Shown: positions 9,308 to 17,807 of the stretch, piece after piece
How positions within the stretch are numbered: the stretch's first letter is position 1
Layout: each line of letters begins with the position of its first letter
Source: Paludibacteraceae bacterium
Lineage (GTDB): Bacteria > Bacteroidota > Bacteroidia > Bacteroidales > Paludibacteraceae
Assembly: GCA_016937795.1 (NCBI GenBank)
Contig: JAFGVV010000034.1
Span: 28,210-92,209 of the forward strand
Direction: 5' to 3'
DNA: 64,000 nucleotides
Notes under the pieces: generated by a model
What the model was told of the DNA's origin: nothing
The model's database searches: none
The model's input: only the letters and a program-made list of their open reading frames with translations
Position numbers and translations under genes: made by a program

Positions 9308-11530
9308 TTATTGTTTTACAAACTTTTGAGTTGAAACCTGACCATTGGCCATTTTTACAGTTACAAAATAATTTCCGGCAGCTACCGAACTCATGTCAAC
9401 CGATTTTTCAAATCCGTTTACCGAAACATTCATCACTGTTTGTCCCACCAAATTGCGAACAACTACTTCTTTAATGTCCGATTGAGCAGCGATGGTGAGC
9501 ATATCTTTTACAGGATTAGGGTATAAGCTGATTTTATTTCCTTTTTCTGTATCATTCAGACCAGTAGAAGTGTCATTGAAGAAATACAGATTGTCCAGAT
9601 AGAAAGTACCGTTCAAATCCCAGAATCCAACCTGAGCTACGCTTGCTAAGTTTGCTCCTGTCAGTTCAGAAAGAGTAATATCAATTGAATTCCACTGATT
9701 GGCTGTCAGTGCTATATTTGATTTCTTGAATTCTCCACCTCCGGTAATTCCCATTGTCATTGAAGCCAGGGTTTCAGGATAAATATCCACATGCAGTTTG
9801 GTCATTCCGGTAATATTGATAGCTCCACCATTGAAATTATATCCAAAGCAACAAGCACTTGTGTTTTTCAAAGCAGCGTTGCCATTCAATGAAACAGTTG
9901 AGAATGTGTTAGCATACCAGTTTTGTAATTCGGCTGGAAGATTGGTGTAGGTATCACTGTATACCGAAACAACTTTTTCGGCACTTACAAGTGGAGTTGG
10001 TGCTGCAGGAATTGAGGCCAGAGTGGTTGCAGTAACTACAATCGGGCTGTTTGTTGCTGTATTTCCGGTAGCGTCTTTTGCTGTAATTGAGAACGAATAT
10101 TCTGTTGAGCCATTCAATCCTGTTACAGTGTACGATTTTTCAACACCAGATAATCCGGATGTGCTTAACACAGTAGGATCTGAACCATAAGATATTTCGT
10201 ATACTACAGATCCTGAATTGTCGGTAGCATTCAGCAATAATTCCACATCAAAAGCAGTTACGTTGCCTTTTGTAGCAGTGAAACCTGTTGGTGCTTCACT
10301 ATCCACGTCAGTCGACGAATCATACAAATAAATATTGTCGAAATAAACAGTTTTTCCACCTGTTCCTACAAGTTTCAATTGATATACGTCGGTCATTGTC
10401 AGACCCTGAGACGTGAAATCGGTCAGAGGAATATCGAAACTTTTCCATACGCCATGATCAGCTGAACCGAAATTGAGCGATTTGAATTTTTCAGGTTCGT
10501 TTCCTGTACCATTCCAGCAAATAGGGAATACATCCACTTTTGTTTCGGTTTCTGTCCACACATCAATATGCAGAAAGTCCATGCCGGTAGCTATAGGGAA
10601 AACATGTGTAAACTCAGTTCCCTGATAGTTGAAGTTGCTATATTTCAATACATTATCTACTCCCACCTGAATGATCGATTGTACTGTAGCCTGTCCCCAG
10701 CCCGGATTAAAGTTCGTGCCGGTCAGGCTTGTAAATGCATCGCTGAAAATGGAGATTACTTTACCTGATTGGTAAGTTGGAGGAGTCGGCGCTGAGGTTG
10801 TCAGTCCGGCAGTTGTAGTAGCGGTTACAATTTGTGGATTATTGGCAGCTGCATTTCCGGCCGCATCTTTAGCCTCAACGCTGAATGTATATTCTGTTAA
10901 AGGGGCTAAGCCACTCACAATAATCGACTTTTGAGTAGCTGAAGTACCTGTGGCGTTTACAACTGTAGGACCAGCGCCGTAAGAAATTGAATATTGTACC
11001 GATCCTGAATTGTCGGTAGCATTCAGTAATAGTTCGACACTTGTCGAAAGCACATTTCCTTTTGTGGCGGTAAAAGCTGTAGGAGCTTCTTCATCGGCTT
11101 CGCCTGAGCCGCATGTTGCTAAAAATGGAACTGTAAGACCATCGATCATCCAGCGACCACCCCATTCAGGATTACTCCATAGAATTTGTAAAGTTACATT
11201 TTCGGGGGCTGTTGCATAATTAATAGTAGCATTGTATTCAGGGAGAATTGATCCTTCATCGGTTCCAACAGTAACTGCAGCAGCACCTGAAGCGTTTACC
11301 TCTAGAAAGTCAATGGCTTTTCCTCCCTCTCTTGGTTCAACTTTCACACTGATGTTGTTGGCATCAATATTTGTGATAGTTAAAAGTATGTGTGAACTCA
11401 CATCTCCAAAATTGGCATCGTTTAAATGACCCGAAGGAGTTTGACAATAAGCAGATGCCTGAGCATTTGCCACAGTTCCGGAAGTTGCTATCGCAACCAT
11501 TAGGAAAAATAAAAAAGTAATTTTCTTCAT
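9308..11530 (-). CDS. Secreted modular glycan-binding-type protein: duplicated FN3 plus jelly-roll modules, T9SS tail
   Basis: A 740-residue protein with signal peptide (about 1-24) and an N-terminal domain of unassigned type (about 25-145). FN3 domain 1 (about 150-240) is followed by module 1 (about 246-410; ISIFSDAFTSLTGTNFNPGW). FN3 domain 2 (about 413-500) is followed by module 2 (about 505-660; SVYSDTYTNLPAELQNWY), then a T9SS sorting domain (about 665-740; SLYPNPVKDM, ending QVSTQKFVKQ). The two FN3 copies are nearly alike (APTAFTATKGNV / APTGFTATKGNV; ELLLNATDNSGSV in both), showing internal duplication. It is the first gene of the locus and lacks catalytic motifs. The proposed role is capture of beta-1,3-glucan at the surface; this is inference. 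Confidence 0.75.
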   Translation of the reverse strand: MKKITFLFFLMVAIATSGTVANAQASAYCQTPSGHLNDANFGDVSSHILLTITNIDANNISVKVEPREGGKAIDFLEVNASGAAAVTVGTDEGSILPEYNATINYATAPENVTLQILWSNPEWGGRWMIDGLTVPFLATCGSGEADEEAPTAFTATKGNVLSTSVELLLNATDNSGSVQYSISYGAGPTVVNATGTSATQKSIIVSGLAPLTEYTFSVEAKDAAGNAAANNPQIVTATTTAGLTTSAPTPPTYQSGKVISIFSDAFTSLTGTNFNPGWGQATVQSIIQVGVDNVLKYSNFNYQGTEFTHVFPIATGMDFLHIDVWTETETKVDVFPICWNGTGNEPEKFKSLNFGSADHGVWKSFDIPLTDFTSQGLTMTDVYQLKLVGTGGKTVYFDNIYLYDSSTDVDSEAPTGFTATKGNVTAFDVELLLNATDNSGSVVYEISYGSDPTVLSTSGLSGVEKSYTVTGLNGSTEYSFSITAKDATGNTATNSPIVVTATTLASIPAAPTPLVSAEKVVSVYSDTYTNLPAELQNWYANTFSTVSLNGNAALKNTSACCFGYNFNGGAINITGMTKLHVDIYPETLASMTMGITGGGEFKKSNIALTANQWNSIDITLSELTGANLASVAQVGFWDLNGTFYLDNLYFFNDTSTGLNDTEKGNKISLYPNPVKDMLTIAAQSDIKEVVVRNLVGQTVMNVSVNGFEKSVDMSSVAAGNYFVTVKMANGQVSTQKFVKQ

Positions 11531-11826
11531 ACGATTTATATTTTAAATTTAAAGATTAAAAAATTCCGATTTTCGGGATTTTGAGTTTTTCAAAGGTATT
11601 GCTTCCCGTTTTAAAGACCTAATAATTTCCCACACATTAATTCAAATAAAATGTTATTTCACTACGCAAAACCTCAGCAGTGTAATTTATAAATACATGT
11701 AATACAGCGATATAGGTATTTTCATGCTTTAAAACATATTTCAGTTAGGTCAACAGCTCATCATTTTATATTAATATTGAATGTGTTTTAGCAACGATGA
11801 GTTATAAAATGAGTAAATTTTGAATT
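11531..11826. promoter_or_regulatory. Divergent control region between beta-glucan locus and its LuxR-type regulator
   Basis: This 296-nt A/T-rich gap separates the divergent genes. On the minus strand a Bacteroidota -7 element TACCTTTG lies at 11598-11591, about 60 nt before the start of the 740-residue protein; no good -33 TTTG is seen at 19-21 nt. No clear -7 box was found for the plus-strand regulator gene. I see no coding sequence here. Confidence 0.5.
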
Positions 11827-14715
11827 ATGAAACGTAAGTTATTTGTGATGATTTGCGGGATAGTTCCCACAATGTTATTTGCCATACATCCAATGGTTCG
11901 GAATTTCACCCGAAAGGACTATAAATCGGGTACTCAAAACTGGGCCATCACACAGGACAATAATAATATTATGTACTTTGCCAATAACGATGGAATGTTG
12001 ATGTACGATGGGAAAAACTGGGAAACTACTCCTATCCGAAATGGCACGAATGTCCGATCGCTGGTTTTTGATGGAAAGAGTCGTTTTTATGCCTCCACTT
12101 TCAACGAATTTGGATATTACAAGCGAAGTGCTATTGGTTCGATGGAGTATTATTCGCTTTCGGAGGAGCTTGGCATTTCGGCTTTGGGGTCAAATGTATT
12201 ATTCAATATCCATATCGATAGCGGACTTGTATATTTTCAGGGCGAAAAGACCATCTACAAATACGATGGAAAAAACGCTCAGGCGCTTTCGTTTGAATAT
12301 ATGATCGATGCCTCAGCAGTTTTACACAATATATTGTTTGTATCTTCGAAAGAGGCGGGATTGTTTATGCTCAACGGTTCGATGTTTGTGAGAGTGTCAG
12401 GGTCTGAAATATTGCTGAATAAGAAAGTTGTTTCGTTGCTGCCATTATCAAAAAACAAAGTACTGATAGTGACTGCTTTCGATGGGGTATATTTGTACGA
12501 TGGAGTCACCGTCGCTAATTTTGCAACGGGAATTGATGATTTTCTGAAATCGAATCAGGTATTTTGTGCTGCCACAAATGGCGATAAAGTGGTTTACGGA
12601 ACCGTACAACGTGGTATTGCGATTCAGGACTTGAGGGATGAAAGTACAATGTTTGTAAACATATTCTCGGGATTGCAAAACAATACGGTTCTGAGCGTGG
12701 CATTTGATAATACGCAGAACCTGTGGCTCGGACTCGACAAAGGGATTGATTATGTGTTACTGAATAGTCCGGTGACCAATATCTTCGGAAACAATAATCT
12801 ATACGGAGCCGGTTATACTTCATTAATCAAAGGAAACAAAATATATTTTGGAACCAATCAGGGTTTATATTCAAGTAGTTATCCAATCGATAATAATCCT
12901 ATGCCCCTGCAAATTAATATGATAAGAGGCATGGAAGGTCAGGTTTGGAGCCTTAGTGAGATTGACAACACTCTGTTTTGTGGCGACGATCAGGGCGCAT
13001 TTATTATTCATGCCGATAGGGTAGAACGTATTGAGGGCTTGCCCGGAACCTGGAATTTTAAAAACCTTAGTCAACATCCGGATATGATTTTGGGTTGTTC
13101 GTATCAGGGGCTTTTTATTTTAAAGAAAACAGAGGGTAAGTGGAAGTTTTCACATTTTCTCAAAGGTAGTTTTAAAGAATCCAGTCCGCTTTTCGAAGAA
13201 GATTCAGATGGGTCTATCTGGTTGAGTCATTGGCAAAAGGGTCTTTTTCGCCTGACTCTGAACGAAGCTAAGGATAGCATTACCAAGGTGGTGCTTTTCG
13301 ACGAAAGCAAAGGTCTACCGGCAATTCGAAATAATACTATGTTCAAAGTGGCGGGTGAAATAGTTTTTTCGTCCGAACGTGGATTCTTTTCATATAATAA
13401 CAAACTCGATAAAATGGAGGAAAATACTAAATGGAATAGCCTTTTTGCCTCCGATCCGAGTTATATGCGTCTGCACGAGAGCCCTTCGGGAGATGTGTGG
13501 TGTGTGTCGGGGCGGTTTGTGGGTTTGGCCCGTAAAAAGGCAGATAATACATATGAAATGGACTCGCTTACTTATCGTATGTTACAACCTAAAATTCTGA
13601 TAGGCTTCGAACATTTTAATTTCATTGAAAACGAAAAGCTACTGCTTGCCACCGAAGATGGGTTTAGCCGGATTTATACCGGACCTCTCAAAGAAATGAA
13701 TCATACCTTTAGGGTTTTAATGACTTCGATTACGGCTCTGAATGATAAAGATGCGCTTCAGGAAAGAAAAATTGTGCTTTATAATTTCGATCAGGACATA
13801 GAGTTGAAGGCAAATTTCAACAATGTCAGATTCGATTTTAATGCACCGGAATATCGCAATGAAGGATTAATTGAATACTCTTTTAAACTCGAAGGATACG
13901 ATCAAAACTGGTCGGACTATTCTTTTAATTCGTTCAAAGAGTACAATCAGTTGCCACGGGGAAAGTATGTTTTCAAACTAAAAGCCCGCGATATGCTCGA
14001 TTTCAGAGAGGCTGTGATATTTTTAGATTTTGAGATTCTTCCGGCCTGGTACGAAACTCAGCTGGCTTTTGGCATTTATATCATTTGGGGAATTGTAATT
14101 CTGATACTTTTGATTGTCTTTATCAATTATCGTTCGGGTAAAGGTGCTGCCGAGATGAAGAAAATTAAAGAAAAGGAAATGCAGGAGCAAAAGAAAATAT
14201 TTGACGAAGAAACACAAGCCAAAAAACGCGAAATTAAAGAACTCAAAAATCAGCAATTGCAATATGAACTCAGGCATAAATCGCAGGAGCTTGCGAGTTC
14301 AACTATGAACCTGATTCGTAAAAACGAAATACTGCTCGAAATTGTGGAGACCATCAACAAAACTACGGAAGACATTCAACGAAACACGGACCTTAAGGTG
14401 GTTGTTAAGCGGCTGGCTAATGTGGAACGAAACATACGCCAGAATATTCAGAATGACGATAACTGGAAAAAATTTGAAGAAAACTTTGATCTGGTATACG
14501 AGAATTATCTTCGTCGGCTTGGCGAATCGTACCCCGATCTGAATATTACCGACAAGAAAATATGTGCGTATATCAAAATGGGACTATCGTCGAAAGATAT
14601 GGCCCCGCTGCTCAATATGTCGGTGCGCAGTATCGAAACCAATCGTTACCGTATTCGAAAAAAGCTTGATTTAGAAAGGGAAGTGAATTTGTCCGAATAT
14701 CTGCAAAAGTTTTGA
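11827..14715 (+). CDS. Membrane-spanning regulator: propeller sensor, Y_Y_Y domain, coiled coil, LuxR-type HTH
   Basis: A 962-residue single-polypeptide signal transducer. An N-terminal signal peptide (about 1-19) is followed by a long two-component-regulator-type beta-propeller (about 25-640), with repeats like WAITQDNNNIMYFANNDGML and LWLGLDKGID. A Y_Y_Y domain (about 650-740; FKLEGYDQNWSDYSFNSF) precedes one membrane helix (about 745-770) and a charged coiled coil. The LuxR-type HTH is at the C-terminus (about 895-962; MGLSSKDMAPLLNMSVRSIE). It has no histidine kinase or receiver domain, so the signal must reach the HTH directly. Being divergent from the beta-1,3-glucan genes, it is their probable activator. 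The next gene on the right converges on it. Confidence 0.85.
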   Translation: MKRKLFVMICGIVPTMLFAIHPMVRNFTRKDYKSGTQNWAITQDNNNIMYFANNDGMLMYDGKNWETTPIRNGTNVRSLVFDGKSRFYASTFNEFGYYKRSAIGSMEYYSLSEELGISALGSNVLFNIHIDSGLVYFQGEKTIYKYDGKNAQALSFEYMIDASAVLHNILFVSSKEAGLFMLNGSMFVRVSGSEILLNKKVVSLLPLSKNKVLIVTAFDGVYLYDGVTVANFATGIDDFLKSNQVFCAATNGDKVVYGTVQRGIAIQDLRDESTMFVNIFSGLQNNTVLSVAFDNTQNLWLGLDKGIDYVLLNSPVTNIFGNNNLYGAGYTSLIKGNKIYFGTNQGLYSSSYPIDNNPMPLQINMIRGMEGQVWSLSEIDNTLFCGDDQGAFIIHADRVERIEGLPGTWNFKNLSQHPDMILGCSYQGLFILKKTEGKWKFSHFLKGSFKESSPLFEEDSDGSIWLSHWQKGLFRLTLNEAKDSITKVVLFDESKGLPAIRNNTMFKVAGEIVFSSERGFFSYNNKLDKMEENTKWNSLFASDPSYMRLHESPSGDVWCVSGRFVGLARKKADNTYEMDSLTYRMLQPKILIGFEHFNFIENEKLLLATEDGFSRIYTGPLKEMNHTFRVLMTSITALNDKDALQERKIVLYNFDQDIELKANFNNVRFDFNAPEYRNEGLIEYSFKLEGYDQNWSDYSFNSFKEYNQLPRGKYVFKLKARDMLDFREAVIFLDFEILPAWYETQLAFGIYIIWGIVILILLIVFINYRSGKGAAEMKKIKEKEMQEQKKIFDEETQAKKREIKELKNQQLQYELRHKSQELASSTMNLIRKNEILLEIVETINKTTEDIQRNTDLKVVVKRLANVERNIRQNIQNDDNWKKFEENFDLVYENYLRRLGESYPDLNITDKKICAYIKMGLSSKDMAPLLNMSVRSIETNRYRIRKKLDLEREVNLSEYLQKF

Positions 14716-14718
14716 AAA

Positions 14719-14753
14719 AGGGCTACGTCAAAATGTTCTTCTTGACACAGCCC
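14719..14753. terminator. Candidate terminator hairpin between convergent genes
   Basis: GGGCTACGTCAA (14719-14730) can pair with TTGACACAGCCC (14742-14753) with two internal mismatches. It lies directly after the regulator stop codon and before the 3' end of the convergent GH43 gene, so it may serve either strand. No long U-run follows. Confidence 0.45.
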
Positions 14754-14785
14754 TCACTGAAATAAGTTTGAATTGAATTTTCAGA

Positions 14786-15898
14786 TTAATGTTTTGTTGT
14801 TGGCCCTTCCACTATTAACAAGCCATTGTCATCGATCTTCATTTTGTCGATAAACACCACACGTTTTTTACCGGTATTGCTTGTTCGACCGTGATACACG
14901 CAATACATCCGGCCTTTTTCATCCTTCACCAGACTGTTATGTCCGGTGCCGGTTACAATGCCTCCTTTTTGTGTGTTTTTCTCCAGCACAGGATTGTTTT
15001 CAGCTTTTACAAATGGTCCCAAAGGGTGCTCGGCAGTAGCGTAACCCACAGCATAGTTTTCGCCTCCGTAGAAGTTGGCCGAATACATCATGTAAATCTT
15101 ATTGCCGTGTGTAAATGCATATGATCCTTCTGTCCAGCGACGATTCACTTCGGCCGATGTCACCGAACGACTTTCCCATTCAGTCTGTTTGTCATTCATC
15201 GATTTTGGAGGTTGAAGTAAGAGCTGTGGTTCTCCGATAATTCGGCTGAAATCGGCTGCAATTTCCACACCATAAATCCAACTCTCTTCAATTTCTTCGA
15301 ATAAATTGTTTGCTCTGGCCCAATCGGCAATTTCACTTTCCACTGGGTTTTTGTAACAGCAACGCGAATAGTATATATAGTATTTTCTGTTGTGTTTCAT
15401 GATGTTGGCATCGATCACAGGATATCCGGGGTCGAATAGCGGTTTGTCCGAGAGATCTATAAATGGCCCTGTAGGTTTATCGGAGACAGCCACGCCAATC
15501 CGAAAGTTTTCGAGTTCGTTGTTTGGGTTGTGACGCCAGTCGGCACTGAAAAACATATAAAATTTACCATTTTCCTCATAAACCTCGGGTGCCCAAAAGT
15601 TTTTGAGTGTCCACGAGCCTGTTTGATTTCCTTTATATACCTGACCTTCGTACTTCCAATCGTTCAAATTTGATGACGAATATGCGCCAAAACCGGTAAT
15701 ATTCCCCGTTTCATCGGTTCCATACATATAATATTTACCATCGGATGCCCGCAATACATATGGATCGCCCATAGCCACGTTCAGGGGATTGCTGATTTTA
15801 ATTTTCTCGGTGCAACCCGACAGTGTGACAAGAATGCTCACAGAATAGATAAGGGTCTTTAAAAACCCTTTTTTCCGGCACTTTTTTTCTTTTATCAT
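14786..15898 (-). CDS. GH43 family glycosidase, lipoprotein
   Basis: The start at 15898 (MIKEKKCRKK) is preferred. An upstream in-frame ATG at 15931 would place the start inside a terminator-like hairpin and lengthen the N-terminus oddly. From 15898 the product is 370 residues with a lipobox (LSGC), so it is likely a lipoprotein. The five-bladed GH43 fold is supported by GDPYVLRA (Asp45, base), VIDANIMK (Asp163, pKa modulator) and TEGSYAF (Glu257, acid). It is more distant from the two other GH43 proteins here than they are from each other. It is probably an arabinofuranosidase or xylosidase-type exo-enzyme; substrate not determined. It is the last gene of the SusCD operon direction. Confidence 0.85.
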   Translation of the reverse strand: MIKEKKCRKKGFLKTLIYSVSILVTLSGCTEKIKISNPLNVAMGDPYVLRASDGKYYMYGTDETGNITGFGAYSSSNLNDWKYEGQVYKGNQTGSWTLKNFWAPEVYEENGKFYMFFSADWRHNPNNELENFRIGVAVSDKPTGPFIDLSDKPLFDPGYPVIDANIMKHNRKYYIYYSRCCYKNPVESEIADWARANNLFEEIEESWIYGVEIAADFSRIIGEPQLLLQPPKSMNDKQTEWESRSVTSAEVNRRWTEGSYAFTHGNKIYMMYSANFYGGENYAVGYATAEHPLGPFVKAENNPVLEKNTQKGGIVTGTGHNSLVKDEKGRMYCVYHGRTSNTGKKRVVFIDKMKIDDNGLLIVEGPTTKH

Positions 15899-15920
15899 AT
15901 TCTTTTTTTTTAAAAGGAAT

Positions 15921-15960
15921 AAAACAAGCATTTCAAAATCACTTCTGAAACGCCTGTTTT
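15921..15960 (-). terminator. Hairpin terminator after the FG-GAP protein gene
   Basis: On the minus strand AAAACAGGCGTTTCA pairs with TGAAATGCTTGTTTT through 15 positions including two G-U pairs, and the stem ends in a T-rich tract. It lies 10 nt past the stop codon of the FG-GAP gene and overlaps the unlikely upstream start of the GH43 lipoprotein gene. Confidence 0.65.
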
Positions 15961-15969
15961 GAAGTTAAT

Positions 15970-17769
15970 CTACAACACTACTTTTTGTACAATCTTTTCA
16001 ATACCTTTTGAAATATGTACCAGATAAATACCTTTGTTGACTGAAATATTCACATCCGAATTTGAATTTGTTTCTTCAATTAATGCGCCTGCAAGATCAT
16101 ACACGCGAATATTCAGCATATCCGATGTACTGTTTCGTACACTTATTTTTTGATCGAACCCCGAAACAGAAACGCCGGAAATTAGTTTGTTCAACCTGGT
16201 AGCAGAAATTGTGAAAGTTTTTGTTTGTGCAAAACTACCTCCCATAAAGTTAGCGTCGATGGCCTGAACTGTCCACTCGTAATTACCTTCAGGAAGGTTA
16301 TATACTTCCCAACGTTTGTTGCCAAACACATTTCCATGTGCACTTAGCATTCTCCAACCGCTGGTTTCGCCACTTGTTACAGCCATTGGATTGTAAAACC
16401 ATTTACCTGTGCTGGTGTTTTTCAGCGCCATGTTGTATGTGAGCGCTTTTTGTGGTGTTTGTGCGTCGGTGGCTGCTGCCCATGTGAATGTAACCAGGGT
16501 TTCGTCGCCCGATTTTGTTATTTCGTGTGCCAATGTTGTGGGAGCAGTCGGTTTTGTATTTGCTATAGTCGATTGATTCAGATAATAGCCGCAAATGTTA
16601 CGGTTGAATTTTCCAACCTGCGAAGCCTGATCGCCATTGTAACCTGTAATCAGGAGGTCAATTTTTCCATCATTGTTTAAATCGGCTGTTTCAATGCTGC
16701 TCTCCGATACTCCCGGAAATGCAGTGTTGCTTAGTTCATGTTCGGTGTATGTGAATGTGGCAGGATTTGTACATTCGAAAAGCATTGTTACCTGTCGTCC
16801 TTTTGATCCACTCCAACCTGTGAGGATAATGTCCAGATCGCCATCATTATCCCAGTCCAGGAGCCGAGCACCATCACCCACACTTATCTGACGGTAATCG
16901 TTGAAACTGGCTTTGGCTTCAAGCGAACCTCCATTGTTTCGATAAAGACGGAAAATATCGGAGCTTGCTTCGCCATCAGCGCCACCATCACCATTGAGCA
17001 ATAAATCCATAAAACCATCGCCATCTACATCGCCCCAAACAGAGCTTCCGTAACCTTTACGAATCACATTTGGCTGAGCCATTACTGCAAATCGTCCAAA
17101 TCCATCGTTGGTAAGTACTGAGGAATAACGCGATTTTCCATTGTCATCCCAGGCACTGATAAACATATCGATATAACCGTCGTTGTTGAAGTCGACCAAA
17201 GATACATCGGCATCCACAAAATTTGTCCCTTCAAACGACGACTGATCTTTTGTAAATGATCCATCTGTATTTTGAAAAAATAGTGTTCCGATATTGTCTG
17301 CATGATTGCCGATCACATAATAATCGATCAATCCATCGTTGTTGAAATCGGCAAAACCACACGAAATAGTGGCTCCTGTTACATCCAGTGTAGAGCGTGT
17401 GAAAATACCGGTGCCATCGTTCAGGGCAATCCCTTTGCCCATGTCGGCATTGCTGTTTCCGTTGAAAATTGCATCCAAATCGCCATCTCCATCAATGTCA
17501 CCCATTTTTATATCGGCAAAATGTCCCGGAGTAATAACGCTTTCGCTTCCCTGAAGTGTATAAGTACCTGCGTTGTTGATGAAAATCGCACTTTTAGCGA
17601 CTCCACCACCTTCGCCACTCACGATAATGTCCAGATCACCATCATTGTCGATATCCACTGCCACAATATCTGCATGTTGCAAATCGAATGTGGCGTCAAA
17701 TTCTGTAAACTGTGCGTTTGCTGTAATAAAAGCAAACATTGCTGCGAAAAAAAGAGTAGATTTTTTCAT
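15970..17769 (-). CDS. Secreted FG-GAP/VCBS repeat protein with T9SS tail
   Basis: The start at 17769 (MKKSTLFFAAMFAFITANAQ) gives a clean signal peptide. The frame is open further upstream, but that would overlap the neighbouring GH43 gene. The 599-residue product has seven or so propeller blades, each with a calcium-loop motif of the form DxDxDGxxD or DxNNDGxxD (for example DIDNDGDLD, DIDGDGDLD, DFNNDGLID, DVDGDGFMD, DWDNDGDLD, DLNNDGKID). An FN3-like domain (about 405-520) follows, and a T9SS sorting domain ends QKVVL. No catalytic residues are recognised. It lies between GH43 genes in the SusCD operon, suggesting a surface glycan-binding or scaffold role; this is inference. Confidence 0.82.
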   Translation of the reverse strand: MKKSTLFFAAMFAFITANAQFTEFDATFDLQHADIVAVDIDNDGDLDIIVSGEGGGVAKSAIFINNAGTYTLQGSESVITPGHFADIKMGDIDGDGDLDAIFNGNSNADMGKGIALNDGTGIFTRSTLDVTGATISCGFADFNNDGLIDYYVIGNHADNIGTLFFQNTDGSFTKDQSSFEGTNFVDADVSLVDFNNDGYIDMFISAWDDNGKSRYSSVLTNDGFGRFAVMAQPNVIRKGYGSSVWGDVDGDGFMDLLLNGDGGADGEASSDIFRLYRNNGGSLEAKASFNDYRQISVGDGARLLDWDNDGDLDIILTGWSGSKGRQVTMLFECTNPATFTYTEHELSNTAFPGVSESSIETADLNNDGKIDLLITGYNGDQASQVGKFNRNICGYYLNQSTIANTKPTAPTTLAHEITKSGDETLVTFTWAAATDAQTPQKALTYNMALKNTSTGKWFYNPMAVTSGETSGWRMLSAHGNVFGNKRWEVYNLPEGNYEWTVQAIDANFMGGSFAQTKTFTISATRLNKLISGVSVSGFDQKISVRNSTSDMLNIRVYDLAGALIEETNSNSDVNISVNKGIYLVHISKGIEKIVQKVVL

Positions 17770-17807
17770 TTTTCTTTGAGTTTTAAGAATTAATAATTGT
17801 GAGAAAT

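Noticed and set aside
15899..15931. Upstream ATG for the GH43 lipoprotein gene
   Set aside because: It would start within the terminator of the preceding gene and add an unlikely N-terminus before a good lipoprotein signal.
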